Assembly: GCF_003970385.1 (NCBI RefSeq)
Contig: NZ_RXZH01000001.1
Location: 682,001-746,000, forward strand
Source of the DNA: Vibrio aquaticus
Lineage (GTDB): Bacteria > Pseudomonadota > Gammaproteobacteria > Enterobacterales > Vibrionaceae
DNA length: 64,000 nucleotides
Direction: 5' to 3'
Position 1 is the stretch's first letter; every line of letters starts with the position of its first letter. The notes below the pieces were generated by a model. The model was not told the origin of the DNA and ran no database searches. It saw only the letters and a program-made list of their open reading frames with translations. This document shows, piece by piece, positions 45,423-52,697 of this stretch. Position numbers and translations under genes: made by a program.

Positions 45423-46883
45423 TTAGTAAGGACGTTGGTAAGCAGTTTTCACCACGGTATAGAACTCTTTCGCATACTGACCTTGCTCACGTGGACCAAA
45501 GCTAGATTCTTTACGCCCACCAAATGGAACGTGGTAGTCAGTCCCTGCGGTTGGTAGGTTGACCATCACACAACCTGTCTGAGCTTGCTGTTTGAAGATC
45601 GCACTGTTGCGCAGGCTTTGGGTGATGATCCCGCCCGTTAGGCCAAAGCGAGTATCATTAACCACGCTAATCGCTTCATCGAGATCAGCGACTCGAATCA
45701 CACTCGCCATCGGCGCAAAGACTTCTTCTTGGTTCACTTCCCAGCTATTTTGCGTATTCAGGAACAGAGTTGGCGACATGTAGTAACCGTCATGCTCAAG
45801 GTTCAAACGCTCGCCACCAAAGGCCAATTCGGCGCCGCTTTGACGAGCTTTCTCAATCCATGCAAAGTTGGCATCGAGCTGATTACCGTCAACCACTGGC
45901 CCCATGAAGATACCCTCTTCCAGTGCATGACCCACTTTCAGTTCGCTCATACGTTTGATCAGTGCTTCAACGTACGCATCATGAATACCATCCATAACCA
46001 CTAAACGAGAAGAAGCGGTACATTTTTGACCTGCACCAGAAAACGAACCCGCAATGGTCGCTTCAACCGCAATTTGGATATCCGCATCATCGGCAACTAC
46101 TAGCGCGTTCTTACTGCCCATTTCGAGTTGGCAACGGACAAAGTTTGGCGCTGTAGCCGCCGCCACTTTACGACCGGTATCGACAGAGCCAGTAAAGCTC
46201 ACGCCATTGACCTGTTTTGAATTGATTAGAGTATTACCAACTTGAGAGCCACTACCCAGCACAAGGTTGAACGTACCCGCAGGCAGGCCTTGGCGGTGAA
46301 TGATCTCAGTCAGCGCAACCGCACTTGCTGGGGTTAAGTTGGCTGGTTTCCACACCACGCTGTTACCAAACGCTAGTGCAGGTGCGATTTTCCAGGCAGC
46401 GGTTGCTGTCGGGAAATTCCAAGGAGAGATAATGGCGATAACGCCAACAGCTTCGCGAGTCACTTCAACGGAGACTCCTGGACGGACAGACGCTGCGTTA
46501 TCACCAATTTGACGTAGTACTTCTGCTGCAAAGTATTGAAAGAACTGACCCGCACGATAAATCTCACCGCGACCTTCAGCAAAAGGCTTACCTTCTTCAC
46601 GCGACAGCAGCGTGCCAAGCTCATCACAGCGGGCAATCAGCTCATCACCAATCGCTTGCAGTACCGCTTGCTTGCGCTCGATTGGAGTCTTTTCCCACTC
46701 GGGTTGTGCTTGCTTAGCGGCTTGAATTGCTTGCTCTACCTGTGACTGGCTTGCTTGAGCAAAATTACCCAGATTTTCGCTGATATCCGATGGGTTGATG
46801 TTCGCGATGGTATCGACACCCGCTTGCCACTCACCACCAATGTAAAGGGCCTTTTCTGCTTGAACGTTATTTATAAAAGTCAT
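45423..46883 (-). CDS. NAD(P)-dependent aldehyde dehydrogenase
   Basis: A 486-residue ALDH-superfamily enzyme. The Rossmann/active-site motifs are SPWNFPTATAAWKIAPALAF, FTGSVDTGRKVA, the general base region LEMGSKNALVV and the catalytic cysteine in FSGAGQKCTASSR. Its sequence is closest in my judgement to 2-oxoglutarate semialdehyde dehydrogenases (YcbD-like), so the operon may convert its substrate into a short dicarboxylate such as 2-oxoglutarate. In the position where typical members have LELGGKN it has LEMGSKN. It is second in the operon, 66 bp after RidA. Confidence 0.93.
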   Translation of the reverse strand: MTFINNVQAEKALYIGGEWQAGVDTIANINPSDISENLGNFAQASQSQVEQAIQAAKQAQPEWEKTPIERKQAVLQAIGDELIARCDELGTLLSREEGKPFAEGRGEIYRAGQFFQYFAAEVLRQIGDNAASVRPGVSVEVTREAVGVIAIISPWNFPTATAAWKIAPALAFGNSVVWKPANLTPASAVALTEIIHRQGLPAGTFNLVLGSGSQVGNTLINSKQVNGVSFTGSVDTGRKVAAATAPNFVRCQLEMGSKNALVVADDADIQIAVEATIAGSFSGAGQKCTASSRLVVMDGIHDAYVEALIKRMSELKVGHALEEGIFMGPVVDGNQLDANFAWIEKARQSGAELAFGGERLNLEHDGYYMSPTLFLNTQNSWEVNQEEVFAPMASVIRVADLDEAISVVNDTRFGLTGGIITQSLRNSAIFKQQAQTGCVMVNLPTAGTDYHVPFGGRKESSFGPREQGQYAKEFYTVVKTAYQRPY

Positions 46884-46949
46884 TGCTCTTTCCTTGTTCA
46901 GTTCTGACTGACAACATCAATCAGCTTCGATTCTTATTGTTAGTTGTTA

Positions 46950-47348
46950 TTACTCTGGTTGGCTTGCTGAGGCATAAACCACAAACTCGACCAACATTTC
47001 CTCACGCGCTAGACCCGCGACGACCATAGCGGCGCGGTTTGGGTATGGCGCTTCAAAGTACTCGGCATACACTTCATTAACCGTTTTTAGATATTCGCGG
47101 TCGGTGACATAAATCAGCACTTGCAGCACTGAATCAAGAGACTCACCCGCACACTCCAAGGTGTGGACTAGGTTGTTAAAGGTTTGGCGTGTTTGCGCTT
47201 CAATTCCACCTTCAACAACAGCACCTGTATCATCAATTGGGATTTGCGCCGTGTACAAAGTGCCATTACTGACAACTGCCCATTCAAGCGGTGCTTTTGA
47301 AGCAAATAGAGCGGTTTTTACTGGGTGTTTTTTTGTTGGAGTATTCAC
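46950..47348 (-). CDS. RidA/YjgF family protein
   Basis: A 132-residue trimeric enamine/imine deaminase-like protein. The family's C-terminal block is visible as PNRAAMVVAGLAREEMLVEF, with an arginine in the position that binds the carboxylate of the imine. It is the first gene of the minus-strand operon, facing the LysR regulator. RidA relatives in catabolic clusters often hydrolyse a reactive imine made by an oxidase or lyase, which supports a nitrogen-containing substrate for this operon. Confidence 0.92.
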   Translation of the reverse strand: MNTPTKKHPVKTALFASKAPLEWAVVSNGTLYTAQIPIDDTGAVVEGGIEAQTRQTFNNLVHTLECAGESLDSVLQVLIYVTDREYLKTVNEVYAEYFEAPYPNRAAMVVAGLAREEMLVEFVVYASASQPE

Positions 47349-47407
47349 GTGCCTTTCAACCTTTGTAACGACTTTGTTTCAAGATGGTTAAATCATGCAC
47401 ATTGACA

Positions 47408-47458
47408 CTTGATAAATCTAACGGTAAATTTTTTACATTTGATAAGTTTTTTTTATCA
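47408..47458. promoter_or_regulatory. LysR-type operator candidate between RidA and LysR genes
   Basis: TGATAA-N7-TTATCA (47440-47458) is a dyad of the LysR T-N11-A kind, and another TTGATAA half lies 30 bp away at 47409. The spacing suits the two-site binding of LysR regulators at a divergent promoter. Confidence 0.5.
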
Positions 47459-47503
47459 CTCTAAATAACATCAGAGAAACAAAGGGATTGGAATGGTGGT
47501 CAG

Positions 47504-48391
47504 ATGAGTATCAAGCTTCAACAATTAATGCATTTTGTGATGGTGGTAGAAGAAGGCGGTTTTCGAGCAGCCTCACACCGGGCGAATCGCTCTCAGGCTG
47601 CATTATCAACTTCAATCAAAGAGCTGGAAAAGATCCTCGGACAACCGCTATTTGAAGCAGGTAACAAAGCAAAGCTGACTCCATTTGGTGAGATATGTTT
47701 ACCGAAAATAATCCAGTTTCTGAATATCTATAGTGCTCTCGATAACGACTTAAGAGCTGCCGCCGCTGGGCAACAGGGGCGTGTACGAATTGCGAGCGTG
47801 CCTTCGGTGGCGGCCAAACTCATCCCTAGTGTACTGGGCGCATTCAGTGAACAATTCCCCAATGTAGAAGTGAGCCTTATTGATGATAACGCCGCGGGGG
47901 TGGAAGAGAGGCTACTTTCTGGTGAAGTGGATTTAGCGCTCGGTAACCCCTCTCACCTCGATGAAGGCGGGATAAACTTCACCTCGCTTCTCTCAGACCC
48001 CATTGGTGTGGTTTGCCTGAAAGATAACCCAATTGCCGAGCATCCAGAAGGCATAGAGTGGCAAACATTGCTTGAACAGCCATTTATTCGCAATGGCACT
48101 TGTACCCTCCTCGATCCCACACCCGCTAGAGCGCTCAGTGAGCAAGCGCTTTATTCAGTCGAGAACATTACCTCACTGTTTTCGGTATTGGAGCTCGGGA
48201 TTGGCGTAACCACTTTACCTAAGCTTGCCTTTCCGACCAATGAAACTCGCTTGGTTTGGATACCGCTGATCGACCCACCTTTAGAAAGACAGATTGGTAT
48301 TTTCACCTTGAGCGATCGCACCATATCGCCTCAAGCTCAAGCGTTTCATGATTTATGCATCGAGTATCTCAACTACGACAAAGCAATGTGA
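47504..48391 (+). CDS. LysR family regulator of the BCCT operon
   Basis: A 295-residue regulator: helix-turn-helix in residues 1-60 (FRAASHRANRSQAALSTSIK) and a ligand domain (GRVRIASVPSVAAKLIPSVL, VDLALGNPS). It is divergent from ridA and the operon below it, so it most likely activates the operon when its substrate is present. No other target is near. The ATG is preceded by a GGTGG-like sequence. Confidence 0.92.
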   Translation: MSIKLQQLMHFVMVVEEGGFRAASHRANRSQAALSTSIKELEKILGQPLFEAGNKAKLTPFGEICLPKIIQFLNIYSALDNDLRAAAAGQQGRVRIASVPSVAAKLIPSVLGAFSEQFPNVEVSLIDDNAAGVEERLLSGEVDLALGNPSHLDEGGINFTSLLSDPIGVVCLKDNPIAEHPEGIEWQTLLEQPFIRNGTCTLLDPTPARALSEQALYSVENITSLFSVLELGIGVTTLPKLAFPTNETRLVWIPLIDPPLERQIGIFTLSDRTISPQAQAFHDLCIEYLNYDKAM

Positions 48392-48458
48392 ATCTTATCT
48401 CGGTAAACGATCGCTAAACCGTTATGCTTGAATCAGCATATCAATAAGGACATGAATA

Positions 48459-48803
48459 ATGAAAAAGTGGTTAGTAGCATTCTTCACCTCAGCAGCACTT
48501 CTAGCCTCGCCGGTTTTCGCAACAGAACGAGCAGAGATTGGTTGGGAATGGATTGAACAAGGCGCACTGATTGTCGATGTTAGAACACCGCAAGAATTTG
48601 CCGATGGCCATTTAGACAATGCTAAAAACTACCCACTGTCTGAGCTAGACAAGCATTTTGCTAACATCGATAAAGACGCTCAAATTGTTCTCTACTGTCG
48701 CAGCGGTAATCGTTCAGGAAAGGCCTTTCAATACCTGACTCAACAAGGGTTTACTAACTTGCACAATGCCGGTGGCTTAGTCGAAATTCAGCAATCTAAA
48801 TAG
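48459..48803 (+). CDS. Periplasmic rhodanese-domain protein (PspE-like)
   Basis: A 114-residue exported single-domain rhodanese. The signal peptide is MKKWLVAFFTSAALLASPVFA. The active-site loop is C80-RSGNR in YCRSGNRSGKAF, with the family's DVRTPQEFADGHLDNA near residue 40. It could transfer sulfane sulfur, as PspE does. There is no phage-shock operon around it; an acetyltransferase gene follows 33 bp later and may share its mRNA. Confidence 0.9.
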   Translation: MKKWLVAFFTSAALLASPVFATERAEIGWEWIEQGALIVDVRTPQEFADGHLDNAKNYPLSELDKHFANIDKDAQIVLYCRSGNRSGKAFQYLTQQGFTNLHNAGGLVEIQQSK

Positions 48804-48836
48804 AGCTAGCTTTCTCAGTTTAGATAGGAAATTTAT

Positions 48837-49328
48837 ATGATTATTCGTTTGATGACGGACCATGATTTAGCCCAAGCGGCCTTAGTCCATCAATCTGCAT
48901 TTGTAAGACAAAAGCACTCAAAAGAATGGTTAGAGTGTAATTTCAACGCCTTCCCACGTTACTTAATTTACGTAGCTGAGATCGAAAGTGAGATTGTCGG
49001 TTACATTATTTGGATGCAAAAAAGTGGCTTTAGGCCAGAAGCCGTATTGGAATTAGAGCAGCTCGCAGTCATGCCTAACAAACAAGGGATGGGGATTGGT
49101 CGACGCCTGATTGTAGAGTCTTTACCTCTTGTAACAGAGCAACTTGCTGTTAAAGGTTCGACTTTAAAGCACATATTGGTAACCACAAGGGCAGACAATT
49201 ACGCCCAAGAACTTTATAAGAGCACAATAGGGGCTGAAGTTGAAACCACCATATCCAATCTATACTCGGCGGATGAAGTATTGATGGTCGCTCGTAATGT
49301 TGTCATCCCGACCGATTCATCAGTTTAG
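48837..49328 (+). CDS. GNAT family N-acetyltransferase
   Basis: A 163-residue acetyltransferase with MIIRLMTDHDLAQAALVHQS at the start and the acetyl-CoA loop LEQLAVMPNKQGMGIGRRLI (Q-x-x-G-x-G form), the clear motif A of the family. An AGGAAA ribosome binding site lies about 6 nt before the ATG. It is 33 bp downstream of the rhodanese gene. Acceptor unknown. Confidence 0.85.
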   Translation: MIIRLMTDHDLAQAALVHQSAFVRQKHSKEWLECNFNAFPRYLIYVAEIESEIVGYIIWMQKSGFRPEAVLELEQLAVMPNKQGMGIGRRLIVESLPLVTEQLAVKGSTLKHILVTTRADNYAQELYKSTIGAEVETTISNLYSADEVLMVARNVVIPTDSSV

Positions 49329-49368
49329 AGTTAGCTTGAATAAGAACTGCTTGAAATAAGTCGATTGA

Positions 49369-49396
49369 GAGATGCCGAGGCGTTACTTGGCATCTC
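49369..49396. terminator. Hairpin between convergent acetyltransferase and lipoprotein genes
   Basis: GAGATGCC and GGCATCTC enclose 12 bases. There is no clear T run, so it is a weak terminator or an mRNA 3'-end stem. Confidence 0.5.
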
Positions 49397-49415
49397 CTCT
49401 GAATAGCTTTGCCCG

Positions 49416-49991
49416 CTAAAGTGAATAATCGTCACCAACCATGCACACAATCCACACCAATCCGCCTTCAAAGCGAACCATACCTGTTTTGTCCACTTCG
49501 CTGTCATTTATCACACCGTCCAACTGCTCATTGATTCCCTTTGCTACCGCCTCAGGGACACTCCAAATACACGCTGACATTCTGCATGACGAAGAGGTTT
49601 CGCTGCATCCTTCAGGGGTGCTGCCTTTACTCCATTCCACCTCTTCTTTAGCAAGAAGTTGAGCGGCGATATAGTCAGGGTGCGAGACATACTGTTCGAA
49701 GCCAAACCAGTCATTATTGTAAGGTAAATACGGCCCTTGCCACCCCTCAATCCCTGGGTCTTCAATCAAATCATCGATGGCTAAATAGCCAAATGCCACA
49801 TCGGTATCTGACGTGATAGGCAGTGGCTGACCTGTATCTTTCTGGTACTGAACTGCAGCATTCAGCATGGATTGCAGCTCTTCTACGACCTGCTGCTGCT
49901 CATTCGCTAACTCATCCTGGTCTGGAGATGAGCATCCCATTACGATTACTACAGAGGCCAAGACGGCCAGCAGTTGAATAAAACGTTTCAT
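49416..49991 (-). CDS. Lipoprotein of unknown function
   Basis: A 191-residue precursor with a lipoprotein signal (MKRFIQLLAVLASVVIVMGC, cysteine 20). The residue after the cysteine is serine, which favours the outer membrane. The mature part starts with a helix (DELANEQQQVVEELQSMLNAAVQYQKDTG) followed by short strands and several cysteines (CSETSSSCRMSACIW). The helix-then-globular shape is reminiscent of pseudopilin-like proteins without a prepilin site (compare VAFGYLAIDDLIEDPGIEGWQGPYL). I cannot assign a role. Confidence 0.75.
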   Translation of the reverse strand: MKRFIQLLAVLASVVIVMGCSSPDQDELANEQQQVVEELQSMLNAAVQYQKDTGQPLPITSDTDVAFGYLAIDDLIEDPGIEGWQGPYLPYNNDWFGFEQYVSHPDYIAAQLLAKEEVEWSKGSTPEGCSETSSSCRMSACIWSVPEAVAKGINEQLDGVINDSEVDKTGMVRFEGGLVWIVCMVGDDYSL

Positions 49992-50210
49992 ATCAGTCTC
50001 TCACTCATTGTCATGGGCGAGCACATTAACGGCTTTCTCATCGTTTTCAAAATGAATATCGACACATAATCCCACAAATGCGCACATAATTTGCGATCTT
50101 CATGACACTTTTCATCCCTAACCTATGTACTTAAAAGCGTTCCGAGATAGACTCTTTGCCATTCATCAACCCAAAGTGTTCACACTTTACAATCAATTCA
50201 AGGAGGAATT
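49992..50210. other. Control region upstream of the short ORF and ABC-F gene
   Basis: About 219 bp without a gene. It contains the dyad AAAGTGT-TC-ACACTTT at 50173-50188, overlapping a possible -10 element (TACAAT at 50189), and the AAGGAGGA ribosome binding site of the short ORF. Nothing else is recognisable. Confidence 0.45.
50173..50188. promoter_or_regulatory. 16-bp dyad at the probable promoter of the ABC-F transcript
   Basis: AAAGTGT and ACACTTT flank TC. It ends right beside TACAAT, so a protein bound here could control the promoter. No regulator gene is adjacent. Confidence 0.4.
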
Positions 50211-50291
50211 ATGTCTTTGTGGTGTTCAATCAACCCACGCTTTTATGGCATGAAAGTCCGCTCAAGAGTTTCAGATTTCGCGCTGCGATAA
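50211..50291 (+). CDS. Short ORF (26 residues) upstream of the ABC-F gene, possible leader peptide
   Basis: The frame begins MSLWCSINPRFYGMKVRS and ends DFALR-stop. It is preceded by AAGGAGGA with a good 5-nt spacer, the best ribosome binding site in this region, while the ABC-F gene itself has a poor one. Antibiotic-resistance ABC-F genes are often induced through translated leader peptides, so this is a candidate regulatory ORF. It could also be a small basic protein in its own right. Confidence 0.5.
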   Translation: MSLWCSINPRFYGMKVRSRVSDFALR

Positions 50292-50293
50292 TC

Positions 50294-50367
50294 TCGACTT
50301 GAGCGAATAATTACCTTTCGACGAAACACGTCACCCGAGTACTTTCCCTCAAGCTCGAAGAATTATT
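50294..50367 (+). promoter_or_regulatory. Competing RNA stems between the short ORF and the ABC-F gene
   Basis: TCGACTTGAG (50294-50303) can pair with CTCAAGCTCGA (50348-50358) with one bulge. AATAATT (50306-50312) can pair with AATTATT (50361-50367). The two pairings are not nested, so they exclude each other or form a pseudoknot. No T run follows, which favours translational rather than transcriptional control. Confidence 0.35.
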
Positions 50368-50414
50368 GTCAGCTATGACAACGGCTTTTCACGCCCAAAA
50401 TTCTTGAGAACATT

Positions 50415-52151
50415 ATGAGTACTTTTTTAACTGCACAATCATTAACCCTTTCTCACACTGCAATACCTATCTTTAAAGACCTGACGTTTGCGATCCATCG
50501 TGGCGACAAAATCGGTCTTATCGGCCATAACGGCTGTGGTAAGAGCTCCCTACTCAAACTGCTTAGCGGTCAGTTTGAACCTAGCCAAGGCACCGTTGCC
50601 AAAGCCAGTTCTTGCTTAATGCGTTATGTTGAGCAGCATTTACCTGCGTCACTCAGTACCCATTCCGTTTTGGATGCTTTAGCCGATTCATTATCGGAAG
50701 ACGAGATTTGGAGAGCAGAACTCTTATTGGATGAACTCGGTTTTTCGACTGCCGAGCAACAAATGCCAGTAGATAACTGCAGTGGCGGTCAGCAAATGCG
50801 GCTGTTACTTGCACGTGCGATCATCCACCAGCCAGATTTACTGCTTTTGGATGAACCAAGTAACCACTTGGACTTGCCATCGCTGCTTTGGCTTGAGCAA
50901 TTCCTTTCGAACTGGAAAGGCTCGTTCGTTTTGGTGTCACACGATCAAACCTTGTTAGATAGAGTGACCAACACCACTTGGGTTATGCGTGATCGGTCGC
51001 TTCATCACTTCTCTCTCCCTTGCTCTCAAGCGAGACAAGCACTCGCAGAGAAAGATGAAACCGACCAACTGCGCCATGCCAGTGAGCAAAAAGAGATTGA
51101 TCGTATCGAGAAAAGCGCCAAGCGTTTAGCAACTTGGGGCAAAGTCTACGACAACGAAGATCTTGCCCGCAAAGCCAAAACCATGTTCGCCAGAAAAGAA
51201 CGCTTAGAGGAAGAACAGACCGAGCTGACCGAAGGCACACCATGGACTTTACAGCTTCACGGTGAATCTCTGCCTGCAAACCGCTTACTTGAAGTGATAC
51301 CTTTCTCTGTGATGCCACCAAATAGTGATTATCACTTGTTTGATATGGCGGCAATGCGAGTAAAGAGTGGCGACAGAATTGCCGTATTGGGCAGCAATGG
51401 CTGTGGCAAATCAACCATACTAAACCTACTTTATCGTCAATATGATGCTGTTCAAGCAGGTGTCAGTACAGAGCTAGACAGTGTAACTTTCCATGATCGC
51501 TGTCGACTCGGTTATTACGATCAATCCTTACAGCAACTCGACGACAATCAGTCAATTACTGACGCGCTGCAGTCGTTTGCCAGCATCAGCAGTGAACAAG
51601 CCAAACGTTCATTGATTGGCGCAGGTTTCGAATATCCTAGGCACGATCAGAGGGTAGAAAGTCTAAGTGGCGGAGAGAGAGCAAGACTGCTGTTTGTTGG
51701 TCTCACTCTAGCTCGCTATCACATGCTGTTTATTGATGAGCCAACCAACCATTTGGATATGGAAGGCAAAGAAGAGCTGATTGAAACGCTACAAAACTTC
51801 GAAGGTGCTGCGCTATTGGTAAGCCATGACCGAAGTCTTATTGAACAAAGCTGTAACCGCTTTTGGTTTATCGAAAACGGCTCGCTAACGGAGTATTTAA
51901 CTGCAGAAGAAGTTTATCAACGTTTGACTGACACTTCGCCCAAATCTGCCATATCTCATCATGCAAACGATGCTGTAGCAATAGAAGCCGTAGCGGGCTC
52001 CGATGACCAGTCTGAAGAGCAAATACTGGAAAGACTTTTGGAATTAGAAAGCTTGCTGGAAGCGGATTTAGGACGAAAACCTAAACATCAAAAGCCCGCT
52101 ATGCAAAGAGAATGGCAGCAAGAGATAGAGGAAATCACTGCGCAGCTGTAA
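50415..52151 (+). CDS. ABC-F family ATPase (ribosome-associated type)
   Basis: A 578-residue protein with two ABC domains and no membrane part. Domain 1 has Walker A GHNGCGKSS, signature CSGGQQMRLLLARA and Walker B LLLLDEPSNHLD. Domain 2 has GSNGCGKST, LSGGERARLLFVGL and MLFIDEPTNHLD. Between them a charged helical linker (about 215-290) would reach into the ribosome, and a C-terminal coiled coil follows residue 525. It differs from EttA and is nearer the Uup or antibiotic-protection groups, so it may rescue stalled ribosomes or give resistance to ribosome-binding drugs. A short ORF precedes it by 123 bp. Confidence 0.93.
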   Translation: MSTFLTAQSLTLSHTAIPIFKDLTFAIHRGDKIGLIGHNGCGKSSLLKLLSGQFEPSQGTVAKASSCLMRYVEQHLPASLSTHSVLDALADSLSEDEIWRAELLLDELGFSTAEQQMPVDNCSGGQQMRLLLARAIIHQPDLLLLDEPSNHLDLPSLLWLEQFLSNWKGSFVLVSHDQTLLDRVTNTTWVMRDRSLHHFSLPCSQARQALAEKDETDQLRHASEQKEIDRIEKSAKRLATWGKVYDNEDLARKAKTMFARKERLEEEQTELTEGTPWTLQLHGESLPANRLLEVIPFSVMPPNSDYHLFDMAAMRVKSGDRIAVLGSNGCGKSTILNLLYRQYDAVQAGVSTELDSVTFHDRCRLGYYDQSLQQLDDNQSITDALQSFASISSEQAKRSLIGAGFEYPRHDQRVESLSGGERARLLFVGLTLARYHMLFIDEPTNHLDMEGKEELIETLQNFEGAALLVSHDRSLIEQSCNRFWFIENGSLTEYLTAEEVYQRLTDTSPKSAISHHANDAVAIEAVAGSDDQSEEQILERLLELESLLEADLGRKPKHQKPAMQREWQQEIEEITAQL

Positions 52152-52155
52152 CGAT

Positions 52156-52183
52156 AAAGCCGGAGACTTCCTCCGGCTTTTTT
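52156..52183 (+). terminator. Terminator after the ABC-F gene
   Basis: AAAGCCGGAG and CTCCGGCTTT form a 10-bp stem with five-base loop, continuing into six T in total. Confidence 0.88.
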
Positions 52184-52207
52184 AGCTCTACTTAGAACCG
52201 TTCAGTA

Positions 52208-52684
52208 TCAAAAATCGAGATGGTAGTTTTTGTTGGACTGATTCAATGAAATAACCCAATTCTGCTCCGGTTCACTGGCGCTCATCGGCACCCACTGTGC
52301 ATAGAGTTTGCTCCAGTTACCATTCACCTCTAACTCGACCTGATTAGTTTGAGTTGGATAAATGGTGGTTATCCGAGACGTAGGGTCAGCAATCTCAACG
52401 CCATCTTCGGTGGTAAACGCTGCTTTAGTATAGAGATGCAAAGCGCCGTCAGCTGTACCTTGGTAATTCATCGATAGCGTAATTTTATCGCCAATACAGA
52501 ATGAAAAATCACTCTGCGCCACAATATCTTGAGTATCAATAAGCTCTGTCGATGCCGTTTGGGCTGGCGCTGGAGTGGCAGAAGAACCTGAGCCACCGCT
52601 ACTATCGCCACCACCGCCGCCTCCACAAGCCAAAATAAACGTGGAGGCCGACATGATGGAAAGAAGTTTTTTTGAAATATTCAT
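52208..52684 (-). CDS. Small Gly/Ser-rich lipoprotein of unknown function
   Basis: A 158-residue precursor: lipoprotein signal ending FILAC, then a flexible linker with six glycines and a Ser/Gly run, then about 100 residues of probable beta structure (DFSFCIGDKITLSMNYQGTA). Frame extends upstream to 52765 across the end of the neighbour, but ATG 52684 has AAGGAG 8 nt ahead. It follows the LruC-domain gene by 13 bp and is surely cotranscribed, so the two products probably meet at the cell surface. Family not recognised. Confidence 0.78.
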   Translation of the reverse strand: MNISKKLLSIMSASTFILACGGGGGGDSSGGSGSSATPAPAQTASTELIDTQDIVAQSDFSFCIGDKITLSMNYQGTADGALHLYTKAAFTTEDGVEIADPTSRITTIYPTQTNQVELEVNGNWSKLYAQWVPMSASEPEQNWVISLNQSNKNYHLDF

Positions 52685-52697
52685 GTTTGGCTCCTTA

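Noticed and set aside
50983..51414. Open frame of 143 codons on the minus strand inside the ABC-F gene
   Set aside because: Antisense shadow of a well-supported gene; no ribosome binding site or recognisable domain.
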